A DNA stretch of 64,000 nucleotides from Gp7-AA10 sp035636095 (GTDB taxonomy: Bacteria; Acidobacteriota; Thermoanaerobaculia; Gp7-AA8), in assembly GCA_035636095.1 (NCBI GenBank), contig DASPZU010000069.1, positions 1 to 64,000 of the forward strand, read 5' to 3'. A program made the translations under genes and the position numbers. Positions 8,777 through 17,604 of the stretch are shown one piece after another. The notes beneath the pieces are model-generated. The model had not been told where the DNA came from, did not search any database, and saw nothing but the letters and a program-made list of their open reading frames with translations. Position 1 is the stretch's first letter. Every line of letters starts with the position of its first letter.

Positions 8777-9842
8777 CTCCGATGGCCGCCAGGCCGTAGC
8801 GCAACTCGTCGTCGGAGATCCCGGATACAACCTCGCAGCGGCCGATTTCGCGCGGAAAAACCATGACGCGTGCCCTCCCGGTGTTTTTCTTGTCGTGCTC
8901 GGTGGCGGCCAGCACCGCGCCGGCATCGAGTGTGGGCAGTGCTGCGGGCTGCCACGTTCGCACCGCCTCGTCGATGCGCCGGCGCACTTTTTCTGATGTC
9001 ACGCCGCGTTTCACGCCGATGGCGTTGGCCGCGATGATTCCCCACGCCACCGCCTCGCCGTGGGTCAGCTTCTCGTAGCGCAGCGCGGCTTCGATTCCGT
9101 GCGCCAGGGTGTGGCCATAGTTGAGCAGACGTCTGAGGTCAGCTTCCTTCTCGTCTGCCGAGACAATCGCGGCTTTCACGCGAATCGCCTTGCGCACGAC
9201 GGTGTCCAGATCGACATCACTCCGGTGCTCGAGCAGCTCGAACAGTGAGGGATCGCCGATCACACCGCCTTTCAGCGTTTCATACAGTCCGCTCAATTTT
9301 TCGCGGGGCGGGAGTGTGGCCAGAACGGCGGTGTCAGAGAGGACTGCCCGCGGGGGAAAAAAGCTGCCCATCAGGTTTTTCCCGAGCTCGTGATTGACCG
9401 CGACCTTTCCTCCGATCGAGCTGTCGACCTGCGCCAGAAGCGTCGTCGGAACATGCACCAGATCGATTCCGCGCAGAAAAATCGAAGCCGCGAAGCCGGC
9501 GGTGTCTCCGATCATGCCTCCGCCCACGACCACCGCCATCGAATCGCGTCTGCCTCCGCGATCGAGAAGCTGGGTGACGATGGTATTGACGGTCGCGAGC
9601 GTCTTGTTGGCCTCCCCTTCCTCGATTGTCACGATCTCCGCTGATGGCTCAAACGAGGTGGCGACGCCCACTCCGAACCTCGTCAGCCCGCGCGAGGTGA
9701 TCACGAAGACCTTGCCGCGCGGCTTGACCAGTTTGCCGACCGAGTCGAGCAGACCGGGTCCGACGTAAACCGGGTGGTTCTGTACCGTCAGAAAGGGAAG
9801 AGGGATGAGGGATGAGGGCTGATCGATTTTTTCATCCCTCAT
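8763..9842 (-). CDS. aroB: 3-dehydroquinate synthase
   Basis: Up to 359 residues. AroB closes 3-deoxy-arabino-heptulosonate 7-phosphate (DAHP) to 3-dehydroquinate, the second shikimate-pathway step; DAHP synthase is encoded at 41731. Family signatures include VVVGGGMIGDTAGFAAS (NAD site), VPTTLLAQVDSSIGGK, YGHTLAHGIEA and LTHGEAVAWG, with the metal-binding Glu and His residues. The N-terminus is odd: the family-like part begins near FLTVQNHPVYVGPGLLD, while the only ATG start adds about 17 residues (MRDEKIDQPSSLIPLPF) encoded by a GGGATGA palindromic element. I see no other good start. Confidence 0.93.
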   Translation of the reverse strand: MRDEKIDQPSSLIPLPFLTVQNHPVYVGPGLLDSVGKLVKPRGKVFVITSRGLTRFGVGVATSFEPSAEIVTIEEGEANKTLATVNTIVTQLLDRGGRRDSMAVVVGGGMIGDTAGFAASIFLRGIDLVHVPTTLLAQVDSSIGGKVAVNHELGKNLMGSFFPPRAVLSDTAVLATLPPREKLSGLYETLKGGVIGDPSLFELLEHRSDVDLDTVVRKAIRVKAAIVSADEKEADLRRLLNYGHTLAHGIEAALRYEKLTHGEAVAWGIIAANAIGVKRGVTSEKVRRRIDEAVRTWQPAALPTLDAGAVLAATEHDKKNTGRARVMVFPREIGRCEVVSGISDDELRYGLAAIGVKTS

Positions 9843-9861
9843 CCCTCTGCCCTCATCCCTT
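9794..9861. repeat. GGGATGA heptad palindrome joining aspS stop and aroB start
   Basis: The left arm has GGGATGA units on the + strand (9801-9820); the right arm is the reverse complement (9834-9861, ATCCCTC units). On the coding (minus) strand the first unit supplies the last codons and stop of aspS (AAG GGA TGA), and a later unit supplies the ATG used by aroB. The segment TTGAAGGGATGAGGGCAGAG recurs exactly at the end of the next upstream gene (11656), so this is one of two sister copies. Confidence 0.88.
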
Positions 9862-11595
9862 CAATCGAATTCCCAGCTCATCCAACTGTTTCGGGCCGAC
9901 GCGCGAGGGCGCCTCGCTCATGAGGTCCTGCGCGCGCGCCGTTTTCGGGAAGGCGATGACGTCGCGCAGCGACTCGCCGCGGGCCATGAGCATCACGATG
10001 CGGTCGAATCCGAGGGCGATGCCGCCGTGGGGAGGAGCGCCGTAGCGGAAGGCTTCCAGAAGAAAACCGAATCGCTCCTTCGCTTCCGCTTCGTCGATAC
10101 CGAGCGCACGAAACATTCGCGACTGGATCTCGGGACGGTTGATCCGAATGGATCCGCCACCCAGCTCCAGGCCGTTGAGCACGACGTCGTAGGCGCGTGC
10201 CAGCGTTCCGCCGGGATCGCTTTCGAGTTTGTCGATATCCGACACTTTCGGCGACGTGAATGGATGATGACGCGCGAAATAGCGCCGCGTCTCTTCGTCC
10301 CATTCCAAGAGTGGAAAATCGACGACCCACAGGAAGTTCCACGTCTCGGGCTTGATCATCTGCTGCTCTCGGGCAACGCGCGTGCGAAGGCTTCCAAGGA
10401 CATCCCACACGACTGTGGTTTTGCCGGCCACGATCAGCGCGAGATCACCTTCGTTCGCGCGAAGGGCGTGCCGGAGCACGTCGAAAGAAGAGTCGGTCAG
10501 GAACTTTTTGATCGAGGAACCGCGCTGCGCGTCGTATTTGACCCAGATCAGGCCTCCCGCGCCCAGCTTCTTGGCCTCTTCGGTCAGATCATCGATCTTC
10601 TTGCGCGAGAACGTCGCGCCGCCGGGCACGACAATGGCGCGGACGCTCTGCGCCTCGCGGAAGGCCGGAACCTCGATCGATTGCGCAGCGCTGCTGATGT
10701 CGATCAGCTCCATCCCGAATCGCGTGTCGGGACGGTCGCTGCCGAAACGATCCATGGCCTGCTGCCATGGCAATCGCGGAAAGGGTGTGCTGACGGGGAT
10801 GTTGGCCAACGGGAAAATATATGCGAAAAGTCCTTCTATTAATTGATACACAAATTCTTCGTCAATGAAGGAGCTCTCGATGTCGACCTGCGTGAACTCC
10901 GGCTGACGGTCGCGCCGGAGGTCCTCGTCGCGAAAGCAGCGCACGATCTGGTAGTAGCGCTCCATGCCCGAGACCATCAGCAACTGCTTGAAGATCTGCG
11001 GCGACTGCGGCAGCGCGTAGAACATCCCGTGATGGATGCGGCTGGGTACGAGGTAGTCGCGCGCACCTTCGGGGGTCGATCGCGTCAGCATCGGCGTCTC
11101 GATCTCGAGGAAGCCTTGCCGGTGCATGTAATCGCGAACGCCGAACGCCACCTTGTCGCGCAGGGCGATGTTGTGCGTCAGCGACGGGCGTCGCAAATCC
11201 AGATAGCGATACTTCAGCCTGAGCTCCTCGGCCGCCTCCGTTTGGTCTTCGATCGGAAAGGGCGGAGTCTCGGAGGTATTCAGAATCTCGATGCTTCTTC
11301 CGAGGACCTCGACATCCCCGGTCGGCAGCTTCGGATTGCGCGACTCTTCGGCGCGCGCGATGACATCGCCGTCGATGCGCACGACAAATTCCGCGCGAAC
11401 CTGCTTGGCCGCCGACAGCAGCGTCTCGCCTGCTCCGCGCGCCTTGTCGATGACGACCTGACAGAGGCCGCTCCGGTCGCGAAGATCGATGAACAGCAGA
11501 TCGCCGAAGTCGCGCTGTTTCTGCACCCAGCCGGCCAGAGAGACCGAGCGGCCAACGTGTTCGGTGCGGAGCGTCCCGGCAGGAATTCGATTCAT
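9853..11595 (-). CDS. aspS: aspartyl-tRNA synthetase (AspRS)
   Basis: A 580-residue class II synthetase, normal bacterial AspRS length. It charges tRNA with aspartate; whether it also acts on tRNA-Asn cannot be told here. The N-terminal OB-fold (GWVQKQRDFGDLLFIDLRDR) binds the anticodon. The catalytic core has motif 2 around FRDEDLRRDRQPEFTQVD, the bacterial GAD insertion, and C-terminal motif 3 (GGIALGFDRIVMLM). The start MNRIPAGTLRTEHVG fits the family; an upstream in-frame ATG would be read from a repeat and is rejected. The terminal residues LKG and stop TGA come from the GGGATGA element. Confidence 0.96.
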   Translation of the reverse strand: MNRIPAGTLRTEHVGRSVSLAGWVQKQRDFGDLLFIDLRDRSGLCQVVIDKARGAGETLLSAAKQVRAEFVVRIDGDVIARAEESRNPKLPTGDVEVLGRSIEILNTSETPPFPIEDQTEAAEELRLKYRYLDLRRPSLTHNIALRDKVAFGVRDYMHRQGFLEIETPMLTRSTPEGARDYLVPSRIHHGMFYALPQSPQIFKQLLMVSGMERYYQIVRCFRDEDLRRDRQPEFTQVDIESSFIDEEFVYQLIEGLFAYIFPLANIPVSTPFPRLPWQQAMDRFGSDRPDTRFGMELIDISSAAQSIEVPAFREAQSVRAIVVPGGATFSRKKIDDLTEEAKKLGAGGLIWVKYDAQRGSSIKKFLTDSSFDVLRHALRANEGDLALIVAGKTTVVWDVLGSLRTRVAREQQMIKPETWNFLWVVDFPLLEWDEETRRYFARHHPFTSPKVSDIDKLESDPGGTLARAYDVVLNGLELGGGSIRINRPEIQSRMFRALGIDEAEAKERFGFLLEAFRYGAPPHGGIALGFDRIVMLMARGESLRDVIAFPKTARAQDLMSEAPSRVGPKQLDELGIRLKG

Positions 11596-11665
11596 AGGGC
11601 TGAGGGATGAGGGATGAGGGATGAGAGTCTCCATTCAGCCCTCATCCCTCTGCCCTCATCCCTTC
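11596..11665. repeat. second GGGATGA heptad palindrome
   Basis: Three GGGATGA units (11602-11625) face a reverse-complement arm (11636-11664) across a loop of about 10 bases. The leftward gene at 11656 ends in LKG plus TGA encoded by the arm, exactly as aspS does 1.8 kb away. The outer edge abuts the aspS ATG. No Shine-Dalgarno sequence is visible between the element and that ATG. Confidence 0.88.
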
Positions 11666-12168
11666 AAATACTTCTCCTTGTATCCGACGTAGTTCTTCCA
11701 CGACTGCTCGAGATGCGCCAGCTCGTCGGTGGTGAGCTGGCGTTTGATGCGCGCCGGCACACCGACCACCAGCGTCCGCGCCGGCACCTGCATCCCCTCC
11801 GGAACGAGCGCGCCCGCGCCGACCAGCGCCAGCTCCCCCACCAGAGCGCCGTCCAGCACGCGCGATCCCATCCCGATCAGCGCCCGCCGCTCGATGGTGC
11901 AGCCGTGCACCACCGCCGCGTGTCCGATGGTCACTTCCTCCGCGATCCGAACCGGATGCGTGCCTTGCGTGACGTGCAGCGTGCAGTTGTCCTGAATGTT
12001 CGTTCGCGCGCCGATGCGGATCGAGTGCACGTCGGCGCGGACGACGGCGCTGTACCAGATCGAGCAGTCATCGCCCACCTCGACATCGCCGATCACAGCC
12101 GCGGTCTCGGCCACGAACACACGAGCGCCGAAACGCGGCTCTTTCCCCTCGTAGGCGCGGACGATCAT
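11656..12168 (-). CDS. gamma-carbonic-anhydrase-like hexapeptide-repeat protein
   Basis: A 170-residue left-handed beta-helix protein of the YrdA/gamma-carbonic-anhydrase family. Hexapeptide repeats run through most of the chain (VIGDVEVGDDCSIWYSAVVR). The three metal-ligand histidines appear in NCTLHVTQ, VTIGHAAV and VVHGCTI. The C-terminal helix (ELAHLEQSWKNYVGYKEKY) is typical. It is likely a cytoplasmic zinc trimer; carbonic anhydrase activity is not assured in this family. The start MIVRAYEGKEPRFG was preferred over an ATG at 12204 that overlaps the divergent gene. The last codons and stop derive from the adjoining repeat. Confidence 0.88.
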   Translation of the reverse strand: MIVRAYEGKEPRFGARVFVAETAAVIGDVEVGDDCSIWYSAVVRADVHSIRIGARTNIQDNCTLHVTQGTHPVRIAEEVTIGHAAVVHGCTIERRALIGMGSRVLDGALVGELALVGAGALVPEGMQVPARTLVVGVPARIKRQLTTDELAHLEQSWKNYVGYKEKYLKG

Positions 12169-12202
12169 GCCGGCGGAGATTAGCACGATTAGAATCGTGG
12201 CC

Positions 12203-12883
12203 ATGGCGCACAAGATGCCGTTTCGATATCGCTCGCACGAGGTGTCGCGACTGGAGGCATTCAGCGATGTGATCTTCGGGTTCGCGCTGTCGCTGATCGT
12301 CGTCTCGCTGGAGGTTCCCAAGACTTACGATGAGCTGATCGAGACCGTGCGCGGCGTTCTCCCCTTCGGATTCTGCTTCCTGATTTTTATCGGACTGTGG
12401 CTGGCGCACCATGAATTCTTCCGACGCTACGGACTGCAGGACAAGATCACCATGGCGTTGAACATCACGCTGCTCTTCCTGATCCTGTTCTACGTCTATC
12501 CGCTGAAGTTCATGTTCGTGTTGATGGCCAAGGGGATCTACGGTCACCCGGTGGCCACCTCACTTGATCAGGCTCGGATCTTGTTCACGATCTACGGAGC
12601 GGGCTTCGCGGCGGTGAACGGGCTGCTGGCGGCGATGTATTGGCACGCGGAACGTCAGGCCGACAAGCTCGATCTCAACGCGGTCGAGCGGCTCGACACG
12701 CGCGAGAGCATCTACGATTTCATCTGCACCGGCGCGTTCGGCGTTCTCTCGATCATCCTGGCGTATACCGCGATCCAATTCGCAGGTCGGGTTTACTTTC
12801 TTCTCGCGATTCCGAAAACCGCTGTGCCGTGGATCATGGGCGTGAGGAGAAGCAAACTCGAGGAAGCGTTGTCGCCCCTGTAA
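12203..12883 (+). CDS. TMEM175-family (DUF1211) channel-like membrane protein
   Basis: A 226-residue membrane protein. The first helix carries the family signature RLEAFSDVIFGFALSLIVVS, matching the R-x-x-x-F-S-D motif of bacterial TMEM175 potassium channels. Further helices lie near residues 53-68, 81-105, 127-145 and 170-190. Bacterial members with one six-helix repeat assemble as tetramers; the substrate here is inferred from family only. The ATG at 12203 places the motif near residue 15. The gene starts 35 bases from the divergent carbonic-anhydrase-like gene. Confidence 0.8.
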   Translation: MAHKMPFRYRSHEVSRLEAFSDVIFGFALSLIVVSLEVPKTYDELIETVRGVLPFGFCFLIFIGLWLAHHEFFRRYGLQDKITMALNITLLFLILFYVYPLKFMFVLMAKGIYGHPVATSLDQARILFTIYGAGFAAVNGLLAAMYWHAERQADKLDLNAVERLDTRESIYDFICTGAFGVLSIILAYTAIQFAGRVYFLLAIPKTAVPWIMGVRRSKLEEALSPL

Positions 12884-12928
12884 CGCTTGCGCTTCTGTGG
12901 GAACTGACAAGCTGATGCGGGTCTGGCG

Positions 12929-13438
12929 ATGGCCGTCCTCCTCGCTGCAGCGCAATCTCCCCCTATCGATTACTCGGTCTCGTTCTGGCCAGCTCCGGGC
13001 GTCATCCCCGACAAGAGGATGGCGGGAGTCGAGCGTCAGTTCGCGGTGGTGATCAACCTCGCTGACGGCGCGGGGACGCACCCATACAAGCTGCTGCTGC
13101 GCGCATTCGCGCCCGACGGATCGCTAGCCTGCGAGACGACCACCACCGTCGCGCCGTGGCCGGGAAAATCGACGATGAAACGCGTGGCGTGGTTCGAAGC
13201 GGCCTACTCCGACAAGGCCGGGGACCGAAAAGTGCGCCCGGGAAAGTATCTCCTGCGGGCGTACCTCACCGAACAAATCGCCCAGGGCCAGCAGGCCGAG
13301 GACGCCAATCTGAGCAACAATCAATTTCCGTTGGAGCCGCCGCAGTACACGCCGGTCGAATTCGAGGTGCGTCCGGGCGCCGCCGAGATCCGTTGCGCGG
13401 TGCCGTCGTTCGCGCCCGCGCCTGAGCCGCCACACTAA
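12929..13438 (+). CDS. secreted protein, CARDB-like, paralogue of the 22365 gene
   Basis: A 169-residue protein with a short hydrophobic start (MAVLLAAAQ) and a mature N-terminus SPPIDYSVSFWPAPG that resembles TPPYDYFVSLYQPPG of the gene at 22365. The rest has a beta-sandwich look (PGKYLLRAYLTE, then DANLSNNQFP), as in adhesion or CARDB-type domains. The signal peptide is weak: another frame just upstream starts MRVWRWPSS, so one indel may have clipped the n-region. The function is unknown. It converges on folA with a 4-base overlap. Confidence 0.6.
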   Translation: MAVLLAAAQSPPIDYSVSFWPAPGVIPDKRMAGVERQFAVVINLADGAGTHPYKLLLRAFAPDGSLACETTTTVAPWPGKSTMKRVAWFEAAYSDKAGDRKVRPGKYLLRAYLTEQIAQGQQAEDANLSNNQFPLEPPQYTPVEFEVRPGAAEIRCAVPSFAPAPEPPH

Positions 13439-13935
13439 GCCAGTTTCCCGGCGCGCTCGTAGGTCAGAAACGAGTAGGGATACTGATTCTTTTCGTCGGC
13501 CTCGCGATGCTCGGCGTCGACGAGGTCCCACTCCGTGACGTCGTCGAATTCGGGGAAGAACGCGTCGCCTTCGATCTCGGCGTGGACGCGCGTCAGATAC
13601 ATGCGATCGGCGCGATGCAACGACTGCTCGAAGATTTGTCCGCCGCCCGCGATGAATGGCTCGTCGTCGAGCCGCGCCAGATCGATGGCGCGCTCGATGG
13701 ACGGGGCGGTCAGGATGCCGTCGGGATGGAATTCGCGGTCGTGCGTGATCACCACGATGGTGCGGCCGGGAAGCGGATACTCCAGCGACTCGTAAGTCTT
13801 CCGTCCCATCAGCAGGTGATGTCCCATGGTCAGCGCTTTGAATCGCTTCAGATCATTCGATTGTCGAAAGGGCAGCCGATTTCCTCGGCCGATCACATTG
13901 TTATCCGACAGGATCGCGATGATCGACAGCGTCAT
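13435..13935 (-). CDS. folA: dihydrofolate reductase
   Basis: A 166-residue DHFR that uses NADPH to regenerate tetrahydrofolate. Signatures: IIAILSDNNVIGRGNRLPF at the N-terminus (substrate loop), LLMGRKTYES (NADPH site), FIAGGGQIFEQSL, and a C-terminal strand with YPYSFLTYER. The start ATG overlaps the thyA stop by 4 bases, the standard thyA-folA arrangement in which thymidylate synthase produces the dihydrofolate that DHFR recycles. Confidence 0.95.
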   Translation of the reverse strand: MTLSIIAILSDNNVIGRGNRLPFRQSNDLKRFKALTMGHHLLMGRKTYESLEYPLPGRTIVVITHDREFHPDGILTAPSIERAIDLARLDDEPFIAGGGQIFEQSLHRADRMYLTRVHAEIEGDAFFPEFDDVTEWDLVDAEHREADEKNQYPYSFLTYERAGKLA

Positions 13936-14726
13936 ACGGCAATGGGAGCCTTGATGCTCGGATGGGGATCGTAATTCTCGAGCGTGAAGTCGCCGAAGCG
14001 GAAATCGAAGATCGACTTCACGTCCGGATTCAATGTCATCGACGGCAGCGGTCTCGGGTCGCGTGTCAGTTGCAGGTTCGCCTGCTCGAGATGGTTCAGA
14101 TACAAATGCGCGTCGCCCAGCGACAGAATCAGTTCGCCCGGGCCAAGGTCGCACACCTGCGCGACCATCATGGTGAGAAGCGCGTACGAGGCGATGTTGA
14201 AGGGCAGGCCCAGGAAAACGTCGGCGCTGCGCTGGTACATCTGACACGACAGCCGACCATTGCCGACCCAGAACTGCATGAAGGCGTGGCAGGGCGCCAG
14301 CGCCATTTTGTCGATGTCGGCCACATTCCAGGCGCTCACCATCAGGCGTCGCGAGTCGGGATTGCGCCGGATCTGCTCGATCACCTGCGAAATCTGGTCG
14401 ATATGTTGACCATTTGGGGCGCTCCACGATCGCCACTGGTAGCCGTACACCGGACCGAGCTCGCCGCTGGCGTCCGCCCATTCGTTCCAGATCGTGACGT
14501 TGTTTTCCTGCAGCCAGCGCACGTTGGTCTCGCCGCGCAGAAACCACAGCAGCTCGTAGATGATCGACCGCAGATGCACTTTCTTGGTGGTCACCAGCGG
14601 GAATCCGGCGCTCAGATCGAATCGCAGTTGATAGCCGAAGGTGCTCAGTGTGCCGGTGCCGGTGCGATCCGATTTCTTGGTGCCGTGATCGAGGATGTGA
14701 CGGACGAGTTGCAGGTATTGCTGCAT
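13932..14726 (-). CDS. thyA: thymidylate synthase
   Basis: 264 residues, the same length as the E. coli enzyme. It methylates dUMP to dTMP with methylene-tetrahydrofolate. The nucleophile is C146 in LAPCHAFMQF; RRLMVSAWNVADIDKMAL and the QRSADVFLGLPFNIASYA block bind nucleotide and folate. The C-terminus ends PIAV, the usual mobile tail. It is the first gene of a coupled thyA-folA pair (4-base overlap) and divergent from lysA, with about 38 bases between starts. Confidence 0.97.
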   Translation of the reverse strand: MQQYLQLVRHILDHGTKKSDRTGTGTLSTFGYQLRFDLSAGFPLVTTKKVHLRSIIYELLWFLRGETNVRWLQENNVTIWNEWADASGELGPVYGYQWRSWSAPNGQHIDQISQVIEQIRRNPDSRRLMVSAWNVADIDKMALAPCHAFMQFWVGNGRLSCQMYQRSADVFLGLPFNIASYALLTMMVAQVCDLGPGELILSLGDAHLYLNHLEQANLQLTRDPRPLPSMTLNPDVKSIFDFRFGDFTLENYDPHPSIKAPIAV

Positions 14727-14764
14727 GATTAATTTTAGCGCGCAGAACCTATAATCCGCGCTCC

Positions 14765-15982
14765 ATGCTCAAAGTCGGTGAGCTCGCTGCCGAAGATCTC
14801 GCTGGCAAATACGGAACCCCACTCTACGCTTACGACGCCGCCATCATCCGACGACAGATCGCGCGGGTCAAAAAAGCTTTTGCTTCCCTCCCCTTCCGCC
14901 CGTTCTACGCCATGAAGGCCAACGGCGCACTGGCGATCCTCGACCTGATTCGTGACAATGGCTTCGGATGCGATTGCGTCTCTCCGGGCGAGATTTACCT
15001 CGCGCGTCAGGCCGGCTTCACTCCCGACGAAATCTGGTTCACATGCTCGAATGTTTCCGACGAGGATCTTGGCGCGATCGGCGATCCGCGCATCGTCGTG
15101 AATGTCAACTCCGTCTCGGAGATCGACCGGGCCCTGACCCTCGACCTGCACAACCCGATCGCCTTGCGCGTGAACACCGATGTCGGTGCCGGGCATCATG
15201 CCGACGTCGTCACGGCCGGCGGCGGCGTGAAATTCGGAATCGATCTCGCCCAGATCCGCGATGCCCGCATGATCGTGGAGGACTCCGGACGAAAAGTCGT
15301 CGGCCTGCACGCGCACATCGGATCGGGCATCGATGATCTCGCGCCGCTCATCGAGTCCGCACGCCGTCTGCTCGAGCTCTCTGGTGATTTTTCGAATCTC
15401 CGCTGGCTCAATTTCGGAGGCGGCATTTCGATTCCTTATCGTCCGGGCGATCCGGAGTTTCCGATCGACGACTACGGACGCGAGCTGACGCGAATTGCCG
15501 ACCGCCTTCTGCGCGGGCGTGATCTGACTGCCATTCTCGAGCCCGGACGCTACGTCGTTGCGCAATCGGGCTACCTGCTTGCGCGCGTGACCGCCAAGCG
15601 AGTCAGCGGAGGATTGTGGTGGCTCGGCTGCGACACCGGATTCAATCATCTGGTCCGACCGTCGAAGTACGGCGCCTATCACCACATCGTGAACGCCTCC
15701 CGCAAGGCCAAGACGAAAGAGGAGTACGTTGTCGCCGGCAATCTGTGCGAGTCCGGCGATGTCTTTACGCGCGACGCCATGGGCAACGTGATTCCGCGCA
15801 AGCTCGATCACACCGAGGTCGGCGATCTGATCGCCTTTTGCGATGCCGGGGCGTACGGCTTCTCGATGGCCTCGCATTACAACGCGCGGCTGCTGCCGCC
15901 TGAGATCATGGTCGACGGCGCAGCGTCTCGACTCGTCCGTGAGCGGCAAACGCTCGAAGATCTCGTGAAAGGACAACGATGA
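14765..15982 (+). CDS. lysA: diaminopimelate decarboxylase
   Basis: A 405-residue fold-type III PLP decarboxylase that makes L-lysine from meso-diaminopimelate. PLP is bound by K51 (YAMKANGALAIL). HAHIGSGI and the LNFGGGISIPY loop bind cofactor phosphate; EPGRYVV and CESGDVF complete the active site at the dimer interface. It overlaps the next gene by 4 bases (ATGA), so lysA and the amidohydrolase are likely co-transcribed. Confidence 0.93.
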   Translation: MLKVGELAAEDLAGKYGTPLYAYDAAIIRRQIARVKKAFASLPFRPFYAMKANGALAILDLIRDNGFGCDCVSPGEIYLARQAGFTPDEIWFTCSNVSDEDLGAIGDPRIVVNVNSVSEIDRALTLDLHNPIALRVNTDVGAGHHADVVTAGGGVKFGIDLAQIRDARMIVEDSGRKVVGLHAHIGSGIDDLAPLIESARRLLELSGDFSNLRWLNFGGGISIPYRPGDPEFPIDDYGRELTRIADRLLRGRDLTAILEPGRYVVAQSGYLLARVTAKRVSGGLWWLGCDTGFNHLVRPSKYGAYHHIVNASRKAKTKEEYVVAGNLCESGDVFTRDAMGNVIPRKLDHTEVGDLIAFCDAGAYGFSMASHYNARLLPPEIMVDGAASRLVRERQTLEDLVKGQR

Positions 15983-17604
15983 AGCGACTGGCGATCCTCG
16001 CGATTTTTCTCGCGGCGTGCGCGACGACGCAGCAGAGGAAGATGCTCGATCTCAAAATTACCAACGGCCGCATCCTCGACGGCACGGGAGCGCCCTGGTA
16101 TCGCGGCGACATCGGCGTTCGCGGCGACGCCATCGTCGCGATCGGCGACCTTTCCTCGACCTCTGCCGCGACGACTCTCGACGCGCGCGAGAACATCGTT
16201 TCCCCCGGCTTCATCGACCTCCTCGGCCAATCGCAAATGTCGGTGCTGATGGATCCGCACCTGGAAGCGAAAGTGCGGCAGGGCGTGACGACCGAGGTCA
16301 CCGGCGAGGGAACATCGCCCGGTCCGGCCATTGCGAATCGCGAAACGGGACAGGCGCCGCGTTTTCCGCGCTTCGCGGACTACCTCGAGGCGCTCGAGAA
16401 GAATGGCAGTGCCATCAACTTTGCGTTGTTCGTCGGCGCGTCGAATCCGCGCGAGATCGTGATCGGCAATATCAACCGCCCGCCCACTGCCGACGAAGTG
16501 CGCGAGATGGAGAAGATCATCGATCAGGCCATGCGGGAAGGCGCGATCGGCATCTCGACTTCGTTGATCTATCTGCCCGCCATGTTTTCGACGACCGAGG
16601 AAATCATCAACATGGCCAGGGTCGCTTCGAAGTACGGCGGCGTGTACTTCAGCCACATTCGCGACGAGGGAGAGAAGATCGACTCTGCGCTCGACGAGGC
16701 ATTTCAAATCGGCCGCGAGACCCACATCCCCATCAATATCTGGCACATGAAAGTCAGCGGTCCCGCGAACTGGGGACGGATGCCGCACGTCATCGACCGC
16801 ATCATCGCGGCGCGCGGCGAGGGGATCGACGTTGCCGCGAATGTCTATCCCTACATCGCATCGTCGACGTCACTCAGCACTCTGGCGCCCGACTGGGCGC
16901 TGGAAGGCGGCTACTCGGAATTCAAAAAACGTCTCGCCGATCCGGAACAACGCGCGAAGATCGCGGCGGCGTTGCGCGATGAGGTGGCGCGGCGACGCGA
17001 ACGCGGGATCTACGTCGCGCGCATTCCCAATCCTGCGCTGGCGCAGTACGAGAAGAAATTCATCGAGCAGATCGCGAGCGAGATGGGCGTGACCACCGAA
17101 GAGGCGCTGATGCGGCTGTTCAGCGAAACGCCCATGTCGCCGAGCGTGATCTATTTCTCGATGAACGAGGATGACGTCCAGTACGCGCTGAAGCAGCCCT
17201 TCGTCTCGATCGGCTCCGATTCGGGGTCGCCCACGCCGCAGGCCCGCGCCACCCAGGCGGGAGTGCATCCTCGCGCCTACGGTACGTTTCCCCGCGTTCT
17301 CGGACGCTACGTGCGCGACGCAAAACTCTTCACGCTCGAAGAGGCTGTCCGCAAGATGACCTCACAAGCCGCCGATCGCGCACAGCTCAGCGACCGCGGC
17401 GTACTGCGTCCGGGCATGAAGGCGGATATCGTGGTCTTCGATCCCGAGAAAATTCGAGATGTCGCGACTTACGAGGACCCGCATCATTTCAGCGAAGGCG
17501 TGATCGACGTGATCGTGAATGGAGTGCCGGTGCTGCGGGACGGCGAAATGACTGCGGCGCTGCCGGGACGAGCATTGCGAGGACGAGGATGGGAGAAAAA
17601 ATGA
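15979..17604 (+). CDS. secreted N-acyl-D-amino-acid deacylase-type amidohydrolase (lipoprotein)
   Basis: A 541-residue amidohydrolase-superfamily protein preceded by a lipoprotein signal (MKRLAILAIFLAAC). Subsequent features match D-aminoacylases: a small beta-sandwich segment (LKITNGRILDGTGAPWYRGD), histidines in FSHIRDEG and NIWHMKVSG, a C-terminal SIGSDSGS and the KADIVVFD strand. The usual HxH pair after GFID is absent; the sequence reads GFIDLLGQSQMSVLMDP. It probably releases D-amino acids from acylated forms or peptides in the periplasm, but the altered metal site leaves the substrate open. It is coupled to lysA by a 4-base overlap. Confidence 0.82.
   Translation: MKRLAILAIFLAACATTQQRKMLDLKITNGRILDGTGAPWYRGDIGVRGDAIVAIGDLSSTSAATTLDARENIVSPGFIDLLGQSQMSVLMDPHLEAKVRQGVTTEVTGEGTSPGPAIANRETGQAPRFPRFADYLEALEKNGSAINFALFVGASNPREIVIGNINRPPTADEVREMEKIIDQAMREGAIGISTSLIYLPAMFSTTEEIINMARVASKYGGVYFSHIRDEGEKIDSALDEAFQIGRETHIPINIWHMKVSGPANWGRMPHVIDRIIAARGEGIDVAANVYPYIASSTSLSTLAPDWALEGGYSEFKKRLADPEQRAKIAAALRDEVARRRERGIYVARIPNPALAQYEKKFIEQIASEMGVTTEEALMRLFSETPMSPSVIYFSMNEDDVQYALKQPFVSIGSDSGSPTPQARATQAGVHPRAYGTFPRVLGRYVRDAKLFTLEEAVRKMTSQAADRAQLSDRGVLRPGMKADIVVFDPEKIRDVATYEDPHHFSEGVIDVIVNGVPVLRDGEMTAALPGRALRGRGWEKK

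Noticed and set aside
14735..15976. A 413-codon leftward frame opposite lysA
   Set aside because: LysA is unmistakable on the plus strand; the antisense product has no recognisable domain.
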